Origin: Nesterenkonia pannonica
GTDB lineage: Bacteria; Actinomycetota; Actinomycetes; Actinomycetales; Micrococcaceae
Direction of reading: 5' to 3'
Length of the DNA stretch: 64,000 nucleotides
Assembly (NCBI RefSeq): GCF_019575955.1
Contig: NZ_CP080575.1
Coordinates: 1,116,001-1,180,000, forward strand
Below the pieces are notes generated by a model, which was given only the letters and a program-made list of their open reading frames with translations, was not told where the DNA came from and searched no databases. The translations under genes and the position numbers were made by a program. Positions 42,051-52,851 of this stretch are shown one piece after another. How positions within the stretch are numbered: the stretch's first letter is position 1; every line of letters starts with the position of its first letter.

Positions 42051-42550
42051 ATGCCGGATGCCATTGCTCCGCCAGCCTCACCGGGCATCGACCCTGCGCT
42101 GATCGACGATGCCATGCGGGCCGGGCGCGGCTCCGCAGCGCCGCCTCGCGAGCTGAAGCAGCAGATGGACGGCGAGGTGTTCATGCATCTGCTCGTCACC
42201 CAGCTGGCCAACCAGGACCCTTCCTCTCCGATGGACACCAACGACATGATCGCGCAGACCACGCAGCTGGCCTCCATGGAGCAGCTGACCCAGATGGGCA
42301 CCACCATGAGCGGCATGGCCGAGGTTCAGCACCAGCTGCTGTCCATGGATCAGCGGGCCGCGGCCTCATCGCTGCTGGGCCAGGTCGTGACCACCGCCGA
42401 CGGGCCCGACGGCGAGGAGCCGATCACCGGCGTCGTCACCGGCATCTCGTTCGACGGAGTGGAGCCGATGGTCGCCGTCGACGCCGCGCCGTTGCCTATT
42501 CCACCATCGCAGCAGTCGCCGCACCTCCTGCTGAGGAGGACCGGACCTGA
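42051..42550 (+). CDS. flgD: Flagellar hook capping protein FlgD
   Basis: FlgD is the scaffold for hook assembly. The family motif MDGEVFMHLLVTQLANQDPS followed by SPMDTNDMIAQTTQLASMEQ is complete. After one base is restored near 42490 the protein ends AYSTIAAVAAPPAEEDRT, short for FlgD (about 167 residues), so the beta domain is reduced. AAGGAGAG precedes ATG 42051. Confidence 0.9.
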
Positions 42551-42608
42551 CGCTGATGCCCTCCTCCGCCCACACCTCTGACATCCATTCCCTCGAAAGG
42601 CTGCACCC

Positions 42609-43750
42609 ATGCTCCGCTCCATGAACTCCGGCATCTCCGGACTCCGCTCCCACCAGGCCATGCTCGACGTGACCGGCAACAACATCTCCAACGTCAACAC
42701 CACCGGCTACAAGGCTCAGTCCACCCAGTTCCAGGACACCCTCAGCCAGATCACCCAGGGCGCGGCAGGAGGCGGCGCCCAGGTGGGCGGACAGAACCCC
42801 GCGCAGATCGGCCTGGGGGTCCAGGTGGCTTAAGCACCAATACGAACTTCACCCAAGGGGCGGCGCAGCGGACCGATGTCGCCACCGACATGATGATCTC
42901 CGGCGACGGCTTCTTCGTGCTCAACAAGGGCGGCGAACAGATCCTCACCCGCTCCGGCTCCTTCAGCTTCGACAACCAGGGCCGCCTCACCAGCCCCGAC
43001 GGAGGGATCGTGCAGGGGCGAATGGCAGAGAACGGCCAGCTGCCTGCCGGAGGTGCACTGCAGGACATCGTCCTGCCGCCGAACATGGCGGTGGGCGGAA
43101 CGGCGACCACCGTCGCCCAGGTCCAGGGCAACCTCCCTCCGATGCCGCTGTGGGCGAGACCCGCACCCTGGACCGTGAGGTCTTCACCGACGACGGCACC
43201 AGCCAGAACCTCTCGCTGACCTTCACCCGCACCGCAGGCGGCTGGGACGTGGCGGGATCGCTCGGCGGAGCGAACGCTGCAGGCACCCTCGACGGCGGAC
43301 TCACTGTGGGCGGCGTGGCCGTGGATCTCACTGCCGTGACCACCTTCGCCGGCGTCGACAGCGCCTCGATCTCCTCGCAGAACGGCTCCGCCGCCGGAGT
43401 GCTGCAGTCCTACACGATGGGTCCCGACGGCACGCTCACGGGACGTTTCTCCAACGGCGCCTCCATCGACATCGCCCAGATCGTCCTGGGCCAGGTGGAC
43501 AACCCGAGGGGCTGCAGAAGGTCGGAAACTCCGGCTACGCCCTGACCGCGAACTCCGGCGGAGTCAACTTCGCAGCCCCGGCACCGGCGGGGTCGGCAGC
43601 CTGGTGGGAGGTGCGCTGGAGATGTCCAATGTGGACCTCTCGCAGGAGTTCACCAACCTGATCGTCGCCCAGCGCGGCTTCCAGGCGAACGCGCGCATCA
43701 TCACCACCTCGGACGAGGTGCTGCAGGAGCTGGCGAACATCAAACGATGA
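42609..43750 (+). CDS. flgE: Flagellar hook protein FlgE
   Basis: The hook subunit. The N-terminus is [20 protein letters not shown], then [20 protein letters not shown]. The C-terminus is [20 protein letters not shown] followed by [26 protein letters not shown] at 42828-42835 gives a false TAA after GVQVA. The expected continuation [16 protein letters not shown] follows in another frame. Other frame changes are near 43140, 43510 and 43585. About 380 residues. It is the only hook/distal-rod family gene beyond flgB and flgC in the window. Confidence 0.92.
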
Positions 43751-43766
43751 CCCCAGCGGTGCGGCG

Positions 43767-43795
43767 CTAACCGCAGGCATGGTGCGCGCCGACAG
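43767..43795 (+). promoter_or_regulatory. Sigma-28-type promoter for flbD-motA-motB
   Basis: CTAAC (43767-43771) and GCCGACAG (43788-43795), 20 bases from the second base of the first element. It sits in the gap between the flgE stop and the flbD ATG. Confidence 0.6.
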
Positions 43796-43819
43796 TGGCA
43801 CCTGAAAGGGGGCCTCACC

Positions 43820-44047
43820 ATGATCGTTGTGACTCGGCTCAACCGCAGCAGATTTGCGGTGAACCCGGACCTGGTAGAGCGCATTGAGGAGCACCCCGAC
43901 ACGGTGCTGCTGATGGTCAATGGCGAGCGGTACGTGGTGACCGAATCCATGAAGGACGTGATCCGGCTCGTCGTCGAGCACCGTGCCGCAGTGGTCGCCG
44001 CGGCCGCAGCCGTCTCCGCCGGTGCAGGTTCCGAAGGGGCCGCCTGA
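43820..44047 (+). CDS. flbD: FlbD family flagellar protein
   Basis: An intact 75-residue protein. MIVVTRLNRSRFAVNPDLVE followed by RIEEHPDTVLLMVNGERYVV is the FlbD (PF06289) family sequence, found between flgE and motA in many Gram-positive flagellar clusters. Its function is unclear. A GAAAGGGGG ribosome binding site precedes the ATG. The stop shares one base with the motA ATG. Confidence 0.9.
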   Translation: MIVVTRLNRSRFAVNPDLVERIEEHPDTVLLMVNGERYVVTESMKDVIRLVVEHRAAVVAAAAAVSAGAGSEGAA

Positions 44048-44842
44048 TGGATCCGGCGACCATCATCGGCATCATCATCGCCTTCGCCGCGATGTTCGCG
44101 ATGCTTATGCTCGAGGGCGCCAGCCCGTTCTCCATCCTGCTGCCCTCGCCGATGATCTTCGTGTTCGGCGCGACCATCGCCGTGGCCGTCGCCTCCGGCA
44201 CCATGAAGGACCTGGGCATGTGCGCCCGAGGTATCCCGAAGGCCCTGCTGGGCCGCAAGCCGTCGGTGGCCAGTCGGATCGACGCTCTGGTGGAGCTGGC
44301 AGGCGTAGCCCGCAGCGAAGGGTTCCTGGCTCTGGAGCCCTACGCCCAGGAGGAGGAGGACCGCTTCTTCTCGGCGGGGCTGCAGTCTTTGGCCGACGGC
44401 GTCGACGGCGAGGCGCTGCGCCAGCAGCTCGAGGACGACATCGACACCAAAGCCGCAGAGGACAAGGTGCTTGCGAAGTTCTACACCACTATGGGCGCCT
44501 ACGCCCCGACGATCGGCGTGATCGGCACCGTCGTCGCCCTCACCCAAGCCCTGGAGAATCTCTCAGAGCCTGAGCAGCTGGGCTCGATGATCGCCGCGGC
44601 CTTCGTGGCGACGCTGTGGGGCTGGTGTCCTCGAACCTGATGTGGCTTCCCATCGGGGCCCGCCTGGGCGGCTCTCCGAACTGGAGGTCCAGGAGATGAA
44701 CGTGACGATGGAGGGTCTGCTGGCGATCCAGGAGGGCAGCCAGCCGCTGCTGCTGGAGGAGCGGCTGAGGTCTTTGGTGCCCAGCAGCGAACTGGCGCCC
44801 AAACGGGCTGAGCGTGCGCCCGCGGAGGGAGAGCCTGCCTGA
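44047..44842 (+). CDS. motA: Flagellar motor stator protein MotA
   Basis: MotA is the proton channel and torque generator subunit. Membrane segments are seen at IIGIIIAFAAMFAMLMLEG and SPMIFVFGATIAVAVASG. A cytoplasmic charged loop follows, then MGAYAPTIGVIGTVVALTQA with the conserved proline, and a last membrane segment. One frame change near 44630 breaks the fourth helix (AAAFVATLWG then LVSSNLMWLPIG). The TGA at 44840 overlaps the motB ATG. Confidence 0.92.
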
Positions 44843-45731
44843 TGGCGGGGAGGGAAGCGCGATCCGCAGCGGAAGCCCCAAGCGGACGCGCACACGTCGC
44901 AGGGCTGAGGAGGTGCGGGACAACCCGGACCGCTGGATGGCATCGTACATGGATGTCGTCACGGTGCTGATGTGCCTGTTCATCGTCCTCTATGCCATGT
45001 CGACCGTGGACGAGGAGCGGTACGAAGCCCTGCGCCTGTCCTTGGCCACAGGATTCGGACGCGAGGAGTCCGACCTGGTGGAGGACTCCGGGCTTCTCAT
45101 CTCGGAGGAGCTCGCTTACGATCACGACACGACCATCTTCGACGACATCGAGGACTCTGACGAGTTCGAGGACGACCTCATGCTTGCGCAGCAGGAGTAC
45201 GACGATCTCATGGAGCTCAAGAGGCAGCTGCGCAGCCGACTGCTCGACGCCTACCACGAGGAGAGCGTGGAGTTCACCCTGGATGAGCAGGGCCTGCACG
45301 TGCATCTCATCGGCGCCGAGACCTTCTTCGATCCCTACGAGTCGAAGCTCAGCGCAGACGGAGCCGAGATCATGGGCATCATCGCCCCGGTCATCGCCCC
45401 CACCGAGAGGTTCTTCGAGGTGGGCGGCCATGCCGATCAGCGCCAGCCGCTGCACACCTACGCGACCAACTGGGAGCTGTCCTCCGCCCGGGCGACCTCG
45501 GCCCTGCGGGAGCTGGTGGAGGAGGGAGAGGTCAACCCCACCCGCATCGTCTCTGTGGGCTACGGACATGAGCACCCCATCAGCGACGACCTGTGGCGCA
45601 ACCGCCGCGTCGACGTCAGCATCCTCTCCGACCAGCCGGACCGTGTGCGCGAGCTGCTGCCGCAGATCCGCGACGCCGCCCAGGCCGGGGAGGAGCTGGA
45701 CCTGGGGTCTCTGCTCGAGGCGTCCAACTGA
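44842..45731 (+). CDS. motB: Flagellar motor stator protein MotB
   Basis: MotB anchors the stator to peptidoglycan. The plug/membrane region has RWMASYMDVVTVLMCLFIVL with the proton-binding Asp, the conserved D of SYMD. The C-terminal OmpA-like domain has FFEVGGHADQRQPLHTYATN then WELSSARATSALRELV. I start it at ATG 44842, overlapping motA. This needs one base restored near 44850 to reach the main frame, and GTG 44814 is the in-frame alternative. GCTTAC at 45114 gives Ala-Tyr where Ala-Gly may be true. About 296 residues. Confidence 0.92.
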
Positions 45732-45743
45732 TCGGCCGCTCCG

Positions 45744-45771
45744 CTAACGGGGCGAAGTCCGCCGCCGATGG
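45744..45771 (+). promoter_or_regulatory. Possible sigma-28-type promoter for fliM
   Basis: CTAAC (45744-45748) and GCCGATGG (45764-45771), 19 bases from the second base of the first element. The last two bases of the second element fit less well than in the other copies. It overlaps the first possible ATG of fliM, so transcription would begin at or near the GTG at 45780. Confidence 0.5.
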
Positions 45772-45779
45772 TAGCCCGT

Positions 45780-46696
45780 GTGAACTCTCCGCTCAGTGAG
45801 AAGACCGGCGCTGTGCGCAGTCCCGAGGAGGTGCAGGCCTACCGCCCTCCGGCTCTATACGACTTTCGTCGACCCACGACGCTGACCCGCGAGCACTCCA
45901 GGACCCTTGAGCTTGCCTTCGAGACGTTCGCGCGCCAATGGGGAACCCAGCTCACCGCTCGCGTGCGCGTCCTCTCATCTGTGACCCATCACGGGGTGGA
46001 GATGAAGACCTACGACGACTATGTGGCCTCTCTGCCGCCGACCACGGCGATGGTCCTCTGCGGCGTCGAGCGCTCCGACGCGAGCGCCGTGGTCCAGTTC
46101 CCTGCGGCCGGGGCGCTGAACTGGGTCTCCCACATCCTCGGCTCGCCCAGGGCCTACCGCGCCGAGGAGCGCAAGTTCACGCGCATCGAGCACACGCTCA
46201 TCAGCACCCTGGTCTCCGAGACGCTGGAGGATCTGCACTACTCCTCGGCGGACTGCTGCAGGGGCAGATCACCGTGGAGACCGTGCACTACAACGCACAG
46301 TTCGCGCAGGCCGCGGCGAAGTCGGAGCTCATGGTGACCGCAGGATTCACCGTGCAGGTCGGTGACCAGTCGGTCCAGGCCTCGCTGGCGCTGCCCGCCG
46401 AGGCGGTCCTGCCTCAGCTCTGCGACGAGTCGGAGGTCGAGCCTGAGGAGCAGGTCAGGGGGCGCATGGGCGGTCACCTCGTGCATGTGCCCATGGACCT
46501 CGCACTGGCCCTGACCGAGACGCCGGTGACCTCCGAGCAGATCCTGAACCTGGTGGAGGGCGACGTCCTCCGACTGACGCATGCCGCCCACCGGCCTCTG
46601 CACCTGACCGCCGACGGCCAGCGCGTCGGAACCGCCGCAGCTGGAAAGCAGTCGGGCCGCATCGCGGCCGTCGTGGCATCCCGAGAAGAAAGCTGA
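45780..46696 (+). CDS. fliM: Flagellar motor switch protein FliM
   Basis: FliM receives the CheY-P signal and forms the C ring. YRPPALYDFRRPTTLTREHS, then RTLELAFETFARQWGTQLTA, is the FliM N-terminal domain. The C-terminal part has RMGGHLVHVPMDLALALTET and ILNLVEGDVLRLTHAAHRPL, the SpoA-like domain. One frame change lies near 46255. The start is uncertain. ATG 45768 overlaps a likely promoter -10 element, so the in-frame GTG 45780 (VNSPLSEKTGAV) is preferred and might be leaderless. The short N-terminus lacks an obvious EIDALL-type CheY-binding motif. Confidence 0.9.
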
Positions 46697-46702
46697 CCCC
46701 GC

Positions 46703-47443
46703 ATGACCAAGTTCGACCTCCTGAACGACACCGCCTCGGCCGTCGCCCAGGCTCTGCCCACACGCTCCGGCGTGAGCGCGGAGCGGCGGCTTACTCCCGC
46801 AGCGCCGCCGAGCTCACCGGTGCAGGGTCGGTGGCCGTCACCACCCTGGTGGGGGCCGCGTCGGCCGATCTCGCAATCCACCTGGACCCGGCAGCCATCG
46901 GCGGCTCCGAGCAGCTGGACCCTCAGCTCGTCTCCCTCGACGACGTCCTGCGTCCGGCATTCGAAGCAGCCGCCGCCGTGCTGGGCACCGGAGTCCTCTC
47001 AGCCGCTGACCCTCCGCTGCACGCACTCTGCTGGAGGACGAGTCCGCTGAGCTCTTCGTGCTTCAGGACGGCAGCCGGGCGGTCGGCTGGTACGCGGTGC
47101 GGGTCAGAGACAGCGAGCGGGCTAGGCGGCGGCGAGCGCAGCCTTCCTCTGTTGGGTGGCTGGGGCCGATGTCGGCAGCGTCGGCGATGTGACCTCGCGG
47201 CTGTCCCGTCTGCACAACGTGCACATGGGGCTGACGGTGGAGATCGGCCGGACCCGGGTCTCGGTGCGCGACGTGCTGGACCTCGAGCCGGGGGCGGTCA
47301 TCGAACTGGACCGCAACGCCGGTGCCCCGGCAGACGTGCGGCTCAACGGACGCCTCATCGCACAGGGCGAGGTCGTCGTGATGGACCAGGACTACGGGGT
47401 GCGGATCACACGGATCCTCGATGCCGCGGAGGGCTCAGCCTGA
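46703..47443 (+). CDS. fliN: Flagellar motor switch protein FliN with N-terminal extension
   Basis: FliN forms the base of the C ring. The C-terminal SpoA domain is clear: VHMGLTVEIGRTRVSVRDVL followed by DLEPGAVIELDRNAGAPADV and VVVMDQDYGVRITRIL. An N-terminal extension of about 150 residues (SVAVTTLVGAASADLAIHLD and more) makes it longer than classical FliN and reminiscent of FliY-type proteins. Frame changes are near 46790, 47035 and 47125. GCTTAC at 46789 and GCTAGGC near 47120 could be altered GCCGGC sites. Confidence 0.85.
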
Positions 47444-47444
47444 G

Positions 47445-47943
47445 GTGGACGAGCTTTTCCTGTTCCTGCGCGTCACCGTTGCGCTCGGCGCTGTCCTCGC
47501 CCTGATCTGGTTCGTCGGGCGACGGTACTACCGCAGCGGACGCGGGGCAGGATCCCGGCGGCTGATCGCCGTGGTGGACCGACAGGGCCTGGCAGCCAAA
47601 GCCGCCGTTGCGGTCGTCGATGTCGGAGGAACCCGGTATGTGCTGGGAGTCTCCGAGCAGTCGGTGAGCCTGCTGGACAGCTACGCGGCCGATTCGGAGA
47701 GCACCGCTGCGCCCGAGCCCGAGGCTGCGGACCCAGGTGACCACACGGCTCCGCCGCCCAGCGCCGTCGACTTCCAGGCGGAGCTCGCCCGGGCCAACCC
47801 GCACACCGTGCTCGATCTCACCCCACCACCATCAGCTCGGCCCAGCCCCGGAGCCTGGAGCGTCGCGGCTGCACGGAAGCGTCTTCGCTCCCAGCACGTG
47901 GCGCCAGGCGGCTGAGGCCCTGCGACGGGTGCGGAGCCGTTGA
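47445..47943 (+). CDS. fliO: Flagellar biosynthesis protein FliO
   Basis: FliO helps assemble FliP in the export gate. It has a single N-terminal membrane segment (LFLFLRVTVALGAVLALIWF), then the beta-rich VVDRQGLAAKAAVAVVDVGG followed by TRYVLGVSEQSVSLL, typical of FliO. A Pro/Ala-rich linker leads to [19 protein letters not shown] after one frame change near 47880. GTG 47445 lies one base after the fliN stop. About 166 residues. Confidence 0.82.
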
Positions 47944-48654
47944 GCGCTCCCGGGCTGACTGTCAGCGTGGCGAACCTGCTGCATGGGATTCCCTGGGCGT
48001 CTCCATCGAGGTCAACGGACCTGACGGTGAGCCGAACTCCGCAGTGCTGCTGCTCATCGCTGTCACGCTGCTCTCCGTGGCACCGGCACTGCTGCTGATG
48101 ATGAGCAGCTTCACCAAGATCTTTGTGGTCCTGGCTCTCACCCGCAACGCGCTCTCGACGCCTATGATCCCGCCGAACCAGGTGCTCGCCGGGCTTGCGC
48201 TGTTCCTGTCCATGTTCATCATGGCGCCGGTGCTGACGGAGATCAATGAGGTGGCGATCGGGCCCTACACGGACGGATCCATCGACTTCCAGGAGGCGCT
48301 CGACGCCGGCGCCGAACCGCTGCGCGGATTCATGGTCGCGTTCACCCGCGAGGAGGACATCGCGCTGATGCACCGGGCCGCGGACATCGACAATCCCACC
48401 AGCCCGGAGGCCGTGCCGCTGACGACTCTGGTCCCCGCCTTCATGCTCTCCGAGCTCCGGGCGGCCTTCATCATCGGGTTCGTCATCTTCATCCCATTCC
48501 TCATCATCGACCTCGTCGTCGCCTCCGCCCTGATGTCGATGGGCATGATGATGCTTCCCCGGTGATGATCTCGCTGCCCTTCAAGATCCTGCTGTTCGTC
48601 CTGGTGGACGGATGGGGACTGATCGTGACCGCCCTCGTCGGAAGCTACACCTAG
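47940..48654 (+). CDS. fliP: Flagellar biosynthesis protein FliP
   Basis: FliP is the core of the export gate. It has [20 protein letters not shown], then [20 protein letters not shown], and the motif [20 protein letters not shown]. The C-terminus [20 protein letters not shown] is in another frame after one base lost near 48560. The start TTG 47940 overlaps the fliO stop, and one frame change near 47985 is needed. About 238 residues. No cleavable signal peptide is obvious. Confidence 0.92.
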
Positions 48655-48662
48655 GAGCCCGC

Positions 48663-48933
48663 ATGGATACCAACGCAGTGCTCGACATCGGCTTGGCCGG
48701 GCTGCTCACAGCGGCCACCGTGGCGGCGCCGGTGCTGCTGACGTCGCTGCTGGTCGGCTTCGCCATCAGTCTCTTCCAGTCGATGACCCAGATCCAGGAG
48801 GTCACTCACGTTTGTTCCAAAGGCTCTGGCCGTCGGCGTCGCCCTGCTGGTCTCCGGGCACTGGATGATCACCGAGCTCATCGAGTTCACGCACCTGCTC
48901 TTCGACCGGCTGCCCTCGCTGCTGTCGAGCTGA
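48663..48933 (+). CDS. fliQ: Flagellar biosynthesis protein FliQ
   Basis: FliQ is a two-helix gate protein, about 90 residues. The N-terminal part LLTAATVAAPVLLTSLLVGF, then AISLFQSMTQIQEVT, is diagnostic. After a frame change near 48808 it continues FVPKALAVGVALLVSGHWMI. AGGAG precedes ATG 48663. The stop TGA is at 48931. Confidence 0.9.
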
Positions 48934-48951
48934 GAGACCCGGAGGCCTGCC

Positions 48952-49709
48952 ATGGAGATCGAACTGCCCCTGCAGTGGCTGGAGGCCGCCCTGCTGGTCG
49001 CGGTGCGGATCACCGCGTTCATCGTGATCGCACCGCCCTTCAGCCACGGCAGCATCCCCATGCGCGTGCGCGGGGCAATGGGGCCACGCTGGCCCTGGCG
49101 GTCACGCCCCGTGCGATCGACGACTACGTGCCGATGCAGACGTGGCAGTACGCGGCAGCCATCGTCCAGGAGATCATCTCGGGAGCAGCGCTGGGCTTTC
49201 TGGTCTTCCTGATGTTCGCCGCGGTGCAGACTGCCGGCGGCTTCATCGACCTCATGGGCGGCTTCTCGCTGGGCATGATGTTCGACCCGGCTACGGGAGT
49301 CAACGGCGCTCAGTTCCAGCAGCTCTTCTACATCGCAGCCCTGGCGCTGATGGTCTCCTCGGAGGCGTACATGATGATCATGGCCGGGATCTTCAGGTCC
49401 TTCGACGCCCTGCCGCTGGGAGCGGCTGTGAGCTCCTCCGGGCTGGGGCAGAGCCTCGCCGTCGGGGTGGGGCAGATGTTCCTCTCCGCCCTGGAGATCG
49501 CCGGTCCTCTGCTGCTGGTCCTGTTCCTGGCCGATGCCTACCTGGGCCTGCTGACCCGTGTGGCACCGGCGCTCAATGTGCTGACGATCGGCTTCCCGCT
49601 GAAGATCTTCATCACCATCGCGCTGGCGGGCACCGTCTTCGTCGTCCTCCCCGCAGCCGTCAACAGCCTGGTGACTCAGGGCATCGACCTGTTCCGAGGA
49701 GTGATCTGA
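48952..49709 (+). CDS. fliR: Flagellar biosynthesis protein FliR
   Basis: FliR completes the FliP-Q-R gate. Several hydrophobic helices are present, with LQWLEAALLVAVRITAFIVI at the start, then AAAIVQEIISGAALGFLVFL and TGVNGAQFQQLFYIAALALM. The C-terminal region is LNVLTIGFPLKIFITIALAG. One frame change lies near 49078 (GCAATGGGG context). The stop overlaps the flhB ATG at 49709. Confidence 0.9.
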
Positions 49710-50803
49710 TGAGCGAGTAGGCAGGGGAGCGCACAGAGAAGGCCACTCCGAAGCGCCAGAAGGAGAACCGGGAGAAGGGACGCCTGTCGCGCTCCCAGGA
49801 CCTGACGGCGTGGGTGGGCATCGGTGCGGCAGCAGCGACCATGCCGCTGGTGCTGATGGCCGCGTGGGAAGCCTACCAGGTTCAGCTGGGAACGGTCGTG
49901 CAGATCACGCGCAGCCCCGAGCCGGAGATCGCCCTGACCCTTCTGGGCGAGGCGCTGCGGTCGGTGCTGCTGGTCCTGTGGCCCCTGATGCTGGCCACTC
50001 TCGTGGGGGTCTTCGCCGCCGCGGCCCTGCAGGGCGGAGTCCGCTTCAAGAAGTTCGCCCTGAAGGGGAGCACCTTCAGCCGGTCAATGGGCTCAAGCGC
50101 GTCTTCGGCATGCAGGCTGTGTGGCAGGGCGTGAAGGCTCTGCTGAAGACAGCAGCCGTGGGACTGATGATCTACGCGGTGGTGCAGACGCTCGTCCCCG
50201 AGCTGCTGACCGCCTACTCCATGTCTCTGGACTCTCTGCTGGCATCCGCCGCCGCGGGCGTCACCATGCTGCTGGGAGCCTCCATCCTGGTTGCGTGGGA
50301 CTGGCGGTCATCGACATCGTCGTGGTGCAGAAGCGCAACCGCAAGCACACCATGATGACCCGCCAGGAGGTCAAGGATGAGACCAAGAAGACGGACGGGG
50401 ACCCTTTGATCAAGCAGCAGAGGCGCTCCCGCCAGATGGACCTCAGCCGCAACCGCATGATTGCTGCCGTCGCGGACGCGGACGTGGTGCTGGCAAACCC
50501 GACCCATGTGACGGTCGCGCTGCAGTACAGGGAGGGGGAGGCCGCCCCAAGGTCGTGGCCAAGGGCGCGGACCTCCTCGCGGCCCGCATCCGAGAGGAGG
50601 CGGTCGAGCGCGGGGTTCCCATCGTCAGGGATGTGCCCCTGGCCCGTGCGCTGCACGCCGAATGCCTACTCGGGCAGGAGGTGCCGGTGGAGCACTTCAC
50701 CCAGGTGGCCCGCGTGCTGGCGTTCGTCATGGCTCTGAAGCGCCGCGGCGCCCACGCAGGAGTGCACACCATCCCCGATCCCGCGCAAGGAGGAACCCTG
50801 TGA
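49709..50803 (+). CDS. flhB: Flagellar export switch protein FlhB
   Basis: FlhB controls substrate switching by self-cleavage. The cleavage motif NPTH is present in LANPTHVTVALQYREGE near 50495. The N-terminus ERTEKATPKRQKENREKGRL followed by SRSQDLTAW is typical. Codon 4 reads TAG within GTAGGC (49717-49722). GCCGGC there gives MSEPAGERTEK. Frame changes are near 50085, 50305 and 50545. The C-terminal part has GVPIVRDVPLARALHAEC. The stop overlaps the flhA GTG. Confidence 0.92.
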
Positions 50804-52851
50804 GGCTCAGCGCCTTCCCCAAGCTTGCTGTCCCGCTGGGCGTGGTGTTCATCGCCATGCTCCTCGTCGTCCCCATACCGGCGCCCGTCCTGGACGTGCT
50901 GATCGTGATCAACATCATCGGCGCCATCCTGGTGCTGATGACCACCATGTTCGCCAAGAAGCCGCTTGACTTCTCCGTCTTTCCCTCGCTGCTGCTGGTG
51001 ATGACGCTGCTGCGCCTGGGCATCAACGTCGCCTCCACGCGCCTGGTGCTCGGCAACGGGTACGCAGGGAGGTCATCGGAGCCTTCGGGCAGATCACCGT
51101 GGGCGGCAGTCTCATCGTCGGATTCGTCATCTTCCTGATCCTCATCGTCATCCAGTTCGTCGTGGTGACCAAGGGTGCGGAGCGTGTGGCGGAGGTCGGC
51201 GCGCGATTCACCCTCGATGCCATGCCGGGCAAGCAGATGGCCATCGATGCCGACCTCAACGCCGGGCTGATCACCGACAAGGAAGCGCGCCGACGCCGTG
51301 AGGAGATCGCAGCCGAGGCGGACTTCTACGGAGCGATGGACGGCTCATCGAAGTTCGTCAAGGGCGACGCGATCGCCGGGATCGTCATCACCCTCATCAA
51401 CCTGGTCGGCGGAATCGCCATCGGCATGATCGTCAACCAGATGTCCGCCGCGGACGCCCTGAACACCTATGCGCTGCTGACAGTGGGCGACGGGCTCGCC
51501 ACGCAGATCCCCGCACTGCTGATGGCTGTCTCAACGGGAATGATCGTCACCCGTGCCAACTCCGAGAGCGACCTGGGGTCCACCGCCCACCGGCAGCTGA
51601 CCCAGTCACAGGCTGCGCTGCTTGTGGCGGGGGTGGCAGCGATGGTGATGGGGCTGATCGCAGGGATGCTTACCGCGCCGTTCATGGCCGTGGGGGCGGT
51701 CCTCATCGCAGCCGCTTGGTGGATGCGCCGCCAGGACCGGAAGGAGGCGTCGGCCGCGGCACGCGCCGCCGACGATGAGGCAGCCCTGGTGCCCGAGGAG
51801 ACCACGGCGGATCTCATCGAGCAGATGAAGGTCCACAGCCTCGAGATCCAACTGGCTCCCGATGCGGTGGACATCGTCGGCGGAGGCGGAGACGACCTCC
51901 TGGCCCGCGTGAAGGCGCTGCGCAGGCGCCTCGCGCTCGAGATGGGAATCCTGGTGCCGCCGGTCCGCACCCGCGATTCGGTGGACCTCCCGCCGTCGGG
52001 CTACGCCGTCCGGCTCGCCGGGGTGGAGGCCGGGCGGGAACCATCCCCGCGGCAAGGTGCTCGCCCTGGGCGACAACCTGGAGAGCCTGCCCGGAGAGTC
52101 GCTGATGGAGCCTGTCTTCGGGCTGCAGGGCAAATGGGTCCCCGCGGAGCTGCGCCACAACGCAGAGCGCACCGGGGCGATGACCATCGACCGCACCTCC
52201 GTGGTCGTCACACACCTGTCCACCCTGATCCAGCGTCACGCCTCGCGCCTGCTCACCCGAGAGGACGTGCGTGTGCTCACCGATGCCCTGAAGCAGACCA
52301 ACCCTGCCGCAGTGGAGGAGCTCACCCCGCAGCCCCTTTCCCTGGCCGAGATCCAGAGGGTCCTGCAGGGGCTGCTCGAGGAGCAGGTGAGCATCAACGA
52401 TCTGCAGCGCATCTATGAGGCTCTGGCACTGCAGGCGAAGTCCTCCGCCGAGCCGGAGAAGCTCATCGAAGCGGCGCGCTCCGCCCTGGGCCCGGCGATC
52501 GGGGACAGGTATTCGGAGGGCGGCAGACTGCGCGTGATCATGCTGGATCCCACGCTTGAGCAGTCGATGCTCGAGGGCCTGCGGCCCGCGGAGGGCGGAA
52601 CCCAGATCGTTCTCGATCCGTCCCGGATCGAGGCGGTGCACACCTCAGTCAGGGACACGGTGGCGCAGGTCGAGGCTCGCGGGCAGTCCGCGGTGCTGGT
52701 CTGCGCGCCTGCCCTGCGTCCCTCGGTGCGCAGACTGGTCTCACCGCAGGTAGGCGGGCTGCCCGTGCTGTCATATCAGGAGGCTTCGGCAGTGGGGGCC
52801 GACATCGAAACGGTGGGAGTGATTCGTGGAACCGAGCAGATACCGTCTTAG
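50800..52851 (+). CDS. flhA: Flagellar export gate protein FlhA
   Basis: FlhA is the large export-gate and docking protein, about 680 residues. The FHIPEP motif region LLRLGINVASTRLVLGNG is present near 51010. The proton-channel region DAMPGKQMAIDADLNAGLIT follows, and the cytoplasmic domain has LREDVRVLT-like text (LTREDVRVLTDALKQTNPAA). GCTTAC at 51668 gives GMLTAPF where the family usually has GMP; GCCGGC would give GMPAAPF. Frame changes are near 51065 and 52040. GTG 50800 overlaps the flhB stop. Confidence 0.92.

Noticed and set aside
5798-42835. GCTTAAGC as a genuine short inserted element or recombination site scattered through genes
   Set aside because: The 8-base palindrome always replaces an Ala-Gly codon pair, including inside the essential FtsZ GTP-binding loop, and has graded variants of 5 to 8 bases. 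A real mobile element would add sequence of fixed form rather than overwrite GCCGGC.
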